Source of the DNA: Allacma fusca
Lineage: Eukaryota; Arthropoda; Collembola; Symphypleona; Sminthuridae
NCBI GenBank assembly: GCA_947179485.1
Contig: OX359245.1
Span: 7,855,001 to 7,919,000, forward strand
Reading direction: 5' to 3'
Length of the DNA stretch: 64,000 nucleotides
The notes under the pieces were generated by a model. That model had not been told where the DNA came from. It did no database searches and was given only the letters and a program-made list of their open reading frames with translations. Numbering within the stretch: position 1 is the first letter of the stretch; every line of letters starts with the position of its first letter. Positions 56,788-64,000 of the stretch are shown here, piece after piece. A program made the position numbers and the translations under genes.

Positions 56788-56795
56788 CCCACCAT

Positions 56796-57226
56796 AACTC
56801 AAAACTTAGTGGACCAATTCCGTCGAATTTTTTTTTCAACATTGCTTATGTCAGCAGGTAGTCTGAATTCGTATTTGGTTGAAATCGGTTGGAACAATTG
56901 GTCAAATAACTTTAGGGCCGAAATCGAGTTCCAAATTCAATTTCAAGTACAACTTGCATTGAAAGAATTTTATTCCACAAATTTAAAGTAAGCAAAAAAT
57001 GTGTGTATGGCCCCTATTTACGGCTATTGCAGCATTAAATTACATTGAAAATGGCGGATATCTCTGATTCTTGTCCACTTTCGATTTTTTTGCAGCCTTC
57101 ACTGTAATGTCACTGACCTGAATTTTTTCCCCCAAATGGTCAATATAATAAGTAACGATTACTAATTTTTCTAAACTAAATGCACTAAATTTACACCCTT
57201 AAAAAAATTATTTAAAAAATGATTAT
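56796..57226. other. No supported gene
   Basis: Contains the interspersed-repeat phrase TTGGTTGAAATCGGTTGGAA near 56875. Otherwise AT-rich, nothing supported. Confidence 0.45.
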
Positions 57227-58553
57227 CATAAAAATGAATCATATACATTTTCTGTCTGTTCGGAAAGGAACCGGAACCGGTTCGGGAACCGCTTTTATTT
57301 TCCGGATCGGTTCCGGGAAGCCAAAAATGTCCCGGACTCGAAAATATCGGTTCCGGTTTTGGGAACAGAATTTTGATTTTTTTCGGTTCGGGAAAACGAG
57401 TCGGGTCGAGTCCATGTTTTGGTACCGTTCAGAAACACTAATCTATGTAAGTAGCCTAAAATAAAGGCTCTGGGTTAGAATCTAAAAATATGTCGAATTT
57501 AAGTTATGAGAATATATTGCCCAGCTTAGGCTAGCCAGAATATTAATATTAAATCAGCCACTTGAAAAGTGAGGTGCGGGTTCAGGTTCGGGTCGGGTTT
57601 ATATCTGATCCGAACAATTCAGGTAATTCAGGTAATTCAGGTAATTTTTCAGGTAAGGGTATCCTAGTAATGCACGACGAAAAATAAATGACAAGTAAAA
57701 TATTTACTCAGATCCGACTGAGCAAGCTCGGGTCGAAGAAAAATTTTACCTGAAATTTCAGATACGAGTAGGGTGCGGATCCTAAATTTTTGATACCTGA
57801 AAGTTTCTCTGTTTCCCTCCAAAACTACCACGAAATTTTCAAATCAACGGTCAAATTGTACCAATTGTTCTATTTCATTATCAGAAAATTGGTCAACCCA
57901 AGTTTCCCAAATAGTTAGAGCTACATATCTGGAATGGGACAATAAAATAGCAAGTTTTGGTATAAACAGTAAGCAGGTATGAGGAATATTTTTAGTTGTT
58001 TAGTACCATCCAATAATTTCATGAGCTCACATCAGGTGTGACTTAAAACTAATAATTCGAAATTGGTTTTATCGAGAACCATTCTACATTTTTAGTATTT
58101 TCAGTATTTTGAAATTATGAATTTGTTACTACACGGTTCCTTAAAGGGCGCGTCGCCAACCTCTATACCCCGTAATTGCTTCATCTTCGAAATTGAAAAA
58201 TATGTTTTGAAAATTCTTTATAGAATATTTATTGTTTTGACATATCCTGCATACTAGTCTCCAATAACGTTTTGGTATCCTTTTGCTTCGAACGATTGTG
58301 TTCCTTAGGAGTTACGAAGACAATAAAACGGACATTTGATTTAAATAATTACATGAGCTTCCACGCCAGTTGGTTATTTATTCTTAGTGATTCTAATCGA
58401 GACCCAACAGATCTTTGTCACTGTTGTCGGATAAAAATTATTTTGTGAGTGTTGAAGAAGTCTATTCATATGAAAATGGATATCCCAGAAAAATTACAAA
58501 ACTCAGCATCAGAACGAGAAAAGAATTTCAGCCTCAATATCAATTCAACACCA
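57227..58553 (+). repeat. Right copy of the 1327-bp direct duplication
   Basis: Includes the 3' 214 bp (57227-57440) of the hAT-like element and its right target duplicate, but not its 5' part. This shows the segment was copied after the element had inserted, or was duplicated in assembly. The sequence after 58553 differs from that after 54904. Confidence 0.97.
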
Positions 58554-61500
58554 TCTTCCAGTGGCACTTTGTGTATGGAATCAGAAACACGTTGGTACTC
58601 CCGGCAGGGTTTTCACGGCGTATATTTAATTTTTCTGTGTTCCTGATGTAAATACATCCGGGTAATTGTTTCTAATTTCCGGAGTATGTCATCACAAATA
58701 TTGTCAACAAACACGAGGTTTTGACAGAGAAATGCTGGAACTTAATTTTTAACAAGCTGGGTGAATCATATATTTTTCAAATCTTGTACAAAGTTTTTTT
58801 TAAATTGAACTTTAGTTTCAAAAATGTAAATGATAATTAGGAATAATTAGACGATAATAATTACAATCCAAAATTTGAGCATAAATAATAATTTAAAATC
58901 CAATCAAAAATACTGAAGCTCAATACTCTTGACTCAAATGAGGAAATATAAAGTAGCACGTATGTACTACTATATATAGAAGTGAGCAAAATCCTTTGTA
59001 GATTGTATAAAACGAACAAATATAATCAATGGTTTATAAATTTCCCGATTTAGTCCTACCCTTTATTTGGAAATGTCGATTTTCGAAGAAGATCTGGACA
59101 CGTGTCTTACCGCGGTCATTAAATTTCAAGAGTAAATGAACAAGTTCCAAGTAAAAGAGCAAAATGTAGTAATTAAAAAATGTTTCGGGTTTTTTATTAT
59201 AATAAATTGGGAACTAAAATTATCCATTTGATATTTTAATAATACTCCAAAGCACGTTTATTAAATAATACCATTACACCAAGAATATTTTAACAAATTT
59301 TAATTTAATATTTTAATTTTAAATTTGCTCCTTATGTTATAGAACATTTTCGAACCACGAATGATGGTTAAAATATGTTTAATTATTTAACATTTTCAGA
59401 AATTTTCTTTTAGAATCTGAAACCTTTTTTCGTCCTGCACACTCAGAATCTCAGAGGAATTAAATTGAATGGCTGAGCTCAAACGCCACTTTACATAATT
59501 TATGAGTCAATGAAATTCCGTGAATGTTAAGTTGTGTAAAGCTTTCAAAGTACAGTATTGCTTAAGGACTTGTAGCGTAAAGCGAATGGTAAGAAAGATA
59601 AAGGAGGGTCGTTTCTATTTAAAATTAATACTTGTTTAGTTGTATCCACTTTATTCATAATCTTTCTTCAGGCTAGATTTCCCCTTGTAAAATCCTGTAG
59701 TCATATTTTATTAAAAAGTAGCAATCACGTTGTTACTGGTATTTCCATATCGTGCCCACAATTCTGAAAACAGGGACCTGTCAATTACCTCCCTTTGAAA
59801 GTTTCTATAAAAGAGTGACCTGAAACAAATGTTGTGTGGGAATACAACGGGAATGAAGAAATAGACATTGAAAAGAAAATTTAATTTTGCACAAAATCCT
59901 AAACTAAACTTGCTACACAATGAGGGATTCACAAATTTTATAAGTCATTTCCTCCTGTGATATACAGAAGGACGGAAATGATTTTGATCAATGTATAAAT
60001 TAAAATTAAACGAAAACAATTATTTTATGCTTCACATCAGATGTTAGAGAGATATTGTAATGAAATAAGTATATTTTTACTTTCGTCCCAATTTAATTAT
60101 GAGAACAAATTGTATAATTTTAATAGTTTGACAGATCTATCTGGGAAAAGAATCCTTTAGTTTTTAGTTTGAGACTCTTAGTCTTGTGCTGAGAATTATT
60201 GTTTCCTATTTATATATTTTAGTTCCTGCTTTTGAACCAATTTTGTAAATTTCACCATATCAGCGTGCCATGAGATATACGAATTTGACAGTCGATAAAT
60301 TGTACATTGTAAACATTTTTCATTCAAATTGTTGTATTATTATTTTTGTAGATTCAAAAAGTTGCTAAACAGTAAAACATCTCCATAAAAACAAAACTTG
60401 ACCGAAAAGTAGTACTAACTGCAAATCGCGCCTGCTCCCTTCGATATAATAAAATCCAGTAACAGTGTACCAATTATAACCCATGTGTAAACTTTTGCTT
60501 TAGAAGATTAGATTTAAAAGGTAGAGAGTGAAATCCAATTTGTTAACATGAATCATCTGCCACGCCAGTCATTAATTTTTAGGGGTGTTTTACAACATGA
60601 CGCAGAACAGTTTGGTTGACTTTCTATAAATCTGTTACTAAAACCATTTAAAAATGAAAACTAGGTTTTGACAAGTTCATTATTTGAAATAATGTAGTCA
60701 AAGGTTTGAAGGTAGCATTATCATTTCAAAGGCTGCTACCACATATATTGACAAATACTTGCTGGGGGGGGGGGGTGTGGTACAAATTAAAAGTCTATTT
60801 GATTTTTTTAAAGCTCTTTTCAGACATATGTACATAGAATGGAAGTGCCACTTTTTTTTCGAAAAATCTTACAAGCATTTCCAGGTACGATTTTTTATCC
60901 CCGCCATCAAAATTTAGACAAAGTCATCAAAGCTACCTTAAATGTTGTAGAACCAGTTAATTTCGTCTTTTGATAGTGGTTCTCATTTATGTTTGCATTT
61001 TTGACAATTTGTACCTTAATTAATTAAAAAGTCAACTTGAACGTTCTAAATTTTAAGTACACCCTCAAAATTGTTATCAAAATTTGGTACTTTAGAATTT
61101 CCCTTTAGAAATATGTTTTTGCTTTTCGGAAAAAATTAAATTTCTTTAAAAAAAATTCAGCAACATTTACTTTTTTAGTTGAAAAACAACAACTGCTCCC
61201 AATAGCTAATTTTAAATTGAAGTTACTCTGCAATAAAGCATTTTATAATTTGTGCATTTAGGAACACATAGGTCTACTATTATTACCTAAAACGATGGTG
61301 TTCAGCAAGAATCGAGACAGAGAATTCAGACTGTGAAATGAAAGCTTTCCCGCCGCGAAAATTTACGTATTCCAAATTTGTCGGAGTCATAAATATTTAG
61401 TCCAAGGTTTAGAGGCTGGATTTTCATTCGAAGGTAATTTAAATAGATCGTAATAATTTTTTGACGTCATTTTGAATTCTTTCCTAATTTTAAGTATTTA

Positions 61501-62472
61501 AATTTGCTTATTTTAAAAATTAATGTTCACTTGTGATTCCATCAAGAGAATCCATCACTTGTGATGAGAGAAGCCTTTGAAATTACCCGGACTACTGAAG
61601 GAAATGTAAAGTTCCACTCATGGTAGCCCCACGTATACTTAGATTTCGGTGGATTTCTACTTTTAAAAAGGAGTTAAAAAATATATGTTCCCAAAAATTT
61701 AAAAACCTGGTTTAAAAAAAATTTAACATGTTACAGTATAATAATTAGAAACCCATTTCACTACTTTTGTCTTAAAAGACTGGATTGGGAAATAACAAAA
61801 ATAGTGACATCGAATTTATTTTAAATTTCAGAGTATGGACGCCAGTTGTAGAATCTGGGTAGGTATTCAGTAATTAATTGGCGCAAATGGTGTTCTACAC
61901 AGACGTATTGAAATTTGTTACTTCAACCAAAAGAAAAGAAAATTAGGTTTTAAGATCTGGAATACTTTAATTACTGCGCACTAAGTTAAGTAAATCAGCT
62001 TGGGATGCTGCACTACCATGCCAAAAACGGTTAAAACATTTATTGACAAATACTTGTTGAATGGGTACGAATCAAAACCGTTTTAAAATTGCTTAAAAAA
62101 GTTTTTTTCTGACATATAATTCGAATTACCTCTTGTCTACAAAAAATCGGAAAATAATGTTTAGGGCCGTTTTTATCTCTGTCATTCGGCAGGCATTTGT
62201 TAAAGCTAAATAAAGGTCAATGCAAGAGAAGTGACTTTTTAACACTGTTTAAAGAGGGAATGACAACACAGGATTATAAGAACCTATACATATTCTGGTG
62301 CTACGCGGTAAAACTAAGACAACTGTATTATAATTATATGACTGACTGTGAATAACTAGTTTAAGTAGGTTAAGAGTATTATTATAAAACTATTTTAAGA
62401 AATAATGTACACGCATCTAAAGGTTGTAAGGGCTTACGCCAAAAAATCTACCTGAATAAAGATTAATAATAT
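58554..62472. other. Repeat-derived AT-rich DNA, no supported gene
   Basis: Carries inverted TGGCGTGG-type cores at 59483 (ACGCCA), 60560 (CCACGCCA) and 61839 (ACGCCA), and a run of 12 G at 60764-60775. Frames are short and no RNA gene is evident. Confidence 0.45.
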
Positions 62473-62474
62473 TA

Positions 62475-63351
62475 CAGTGAATTTCCCATATAGTGGTTTC
62501 CTCTTAGATGGCATTCCCTCTTTAAATGGCATCAAAACTCCCTCCCTAGAGGTTTGCAATGTTAAAGGTATACAGTATAGTGGCACCCGCTATTGTGGTA
62601 TTCCCTCTATAATGGCACTAATTAGGTGTTACGGTGGCTCAGACAATGCAAAATTATAATGGCAGTTGGCATAAAATTAGCTAGATAATGGCTACAAAAG
62701 TATAACATGATGTTATAAAACGCGCGGGCTTTTAATAATGCTTATGTCGGGTGGTTCAATTTTAATTTCAAATGTTAATACAGTTTGATTATTATTGTGG
62801 TTTACTGACGCCCTGATATGATTAGCTGGATTTACGGCATATGATCCGTGAATTAAGTTAAAACGAACAGTTAAAACACAAATCATTGCCATTTTTGCCT
62901 TGGCTCACTTCTAATAAGTTTCAATTCGTGCTGGTTTTTTAAAATAAATTGAATTATTATATTGAAGATTTAAAATGACATTAAACAGACAGTCAAGAAA
63001 ACCCTCATTGTGAAAAAGAGTACTCAGTGGAAGTAATTCCCATTGCCATAATTCCAGGATTTTGGTTTCTGGAATGGTGACATTGCACTCGAAAAGTTTG
63101 TTCCGACTAATATTATTAATAGTATGAGGAAACCTAAAGTTACTGAACATCTTAAACTCAATGAAGCTTAGCATACCTCATAATTTTGAGTATTCTGTAA
63201 AAATAAATAAATTTATAAATGCATTTAGTTACAGTTATTGTCTAAAAACATTAATAGTATATAGTTAACCATTAGTAACATATAGTGGCATCCCTACATA
63301 GTGGCAGGAATTTGTCACTCCCTTGGAAACCACTATATAGGAAATTCACTG
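62475..63351. mobile_element. Tc1/mariner-pogo-like MITE, TA-flanked
   Basis: 877 bp. The ends CAGTGAATTTCC...GGAAATTCACTG belong to an inverted repeat of about 27 bp (followed by YATATAGTGGTTTCC) and are flanked by TA (62473-62474, 63352-63353). The subterminal words ATAGTGGCA / ATAATGGCA recur near both ends. One 87-codon minus-strand frame inside shows no transposase motif. TA target and CAG(T) ends suggest Tc1/mariner or pogo. Confidence 0.82.
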
Positions 63352-63532
63352 TATTATTATCTCATTCAAATTTTTCCAAAGCTTTAAAATCTACATAAAC
63401 TGTAGTAGGAAAAGGGAATTGATTTACGTTGGAATCTTTGAACTAATTACATGAAATCCCTTTTAAAAACTGATGATTTCACCACGCGTAGGCAAGCGCT
63501 TCGCCCCTAAAAAACAGACGTTGGACGCCACT

Positions 63533-63730
63533 TTGATCAGGAATTACCACTTTTTGCATTTTGATCGGAATTACCACTTTTTGCATTTTGATCGGAATTA
63601 CTTTTTTTTTGCATTTTGATCGGAATTACCACTTTTTGCATTTTGATCGGAATTACCACTTTTTGCATTTTGATCGGAATTACCACTTTTTGCATTTTGA
63701 TCGGAATTACCACTTTTTTCATTTTGATCA
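63533..63730. repeat. 27-bp minisatellite, about 7 units
   Basis: The unit GAATTACCACTTTTTGCATT + TTGATCG is repeated with almost no divergence; one unit has TTTTTTTTT in place of ACCACTTTTT. The period is divisible by three, so frames stay open by chance. Confidence 0.97.
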
Positions 63731-64000
63731 TAATTACATATGAAGATAATATTACTGATGATGTAATTCTTTGCAATTGATAAGCCATTTAGTAGTATAA
63801 AAATACATACTTCGAGTTGTTGTCTCGGATTAAGATCTATTGTAAAGGGTAGCTGGGTAAGAAATTTCAAATGAAGGGAAGTGTCTGATGATTTTTTTAA
63901 GAATTTTTTTCCCTTTTCGTTGTCGTGAAAAAAATTCTTAATCCAAAAGTGTAAGAAATTCTTCTCAATATTCAAACCTGTTGGCCATCTACTCTGGAAG
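63731..64000. other. No supported gene
   Basis: AT-rich end of the window, nothing supported. Confidence 0.5.

Noticed and set aside
63533-63730. Possible CRISPR array (regular 27-bp repeats)
   Set aside because: No unique spacers between repeats, eukaryotic context, no cas genes; a tandem minisatellite.

Overview
The window looks like AT-rich intergenic DNA from an animal genome. It holds a Ty3/gypsy-type LTR retrotransposon, a decayed animal-type Helitron, a tRNA-derived SINE, many small terminal-inverted-repeat (TIR) elements and satellites, and gene remnants cut into short exon-like blocks with GT/AG borders. An arthropod, probably an insect, is the best guess, but no host gene fixes this. 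There is no bacterial operon structure and no intact host gene I can name. A 200-N scaffold gap lies at 52927-53126.

Layout. 1-3.3 kb: a decayed multi-exon gene copy (copy A). 4.4-6.0 kb: a divergent satellite of about 175 bp. 7.7-8.3 kb: a TIR element. 8.8-10.3 kb: minus-strand coding remnants. 11.1-11.8 kb: a dispersed repeat whose relatives lie inverted at 20.4-20.8 and 23.3/30.8 kb. 13.2-14.3 kb: further exon-like blocks. 15.4-18.9 kb: copy B, a directly oriented paralogue of copy A. 22.4-23.15 kb: a SINE with a 15-bp target duplication inside a small palindromic element. 23421-30830: a complete-looking LTR retrotransposon with 891-bp LTRs (three differences), a CATT target duplication, gag and pol. 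Its pol has a nonsense codon and an in-frame deletion. 34.7-38.6 kb: a minus-strand Helitron Rep/helicase pseudogene. 38.7-64 kb: a mosaic of a dispersed unit marked by TGGCGTGGAAGC, into which TIR elements have inserted.

Most notable. (1) At least four families of hAT-like non-autonomous elements (five full copies), each with a perfect 8-bp target duplication, have interiors made almost wholly of one short word iterated in degenerate form (GGGAC, GGTTTAAACC, CCGGAA/TTCCGG, AAATGCCC), and the same word occurs next to the terminal repeats. (2) The gag-pol junction of the retrotransposon has a textbook -1 frameshift cassette (A_AAA_AAC, 5-nt spacer, hairpin) inside a 65-nt nested inverted repeat. 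(3) The LTR is unusually rich in perfect hairpins. (4) A paralogous repeat at 11.6 kb preserves the site as it was before the retrotransposon inserted.

Working together. Only the retrotransposon parts form a functional set: LTR promoter/poly(A), Gag, protease-RT, integrase. This copy cannot act alone because most of RNase H and the integrase zinc domain are missing, but its near-identical LTRs imply recent movement, presumably with help in trans. The small TIR elements would need hAT or Tc1/mariner-pogo transposases that are not encoded here.
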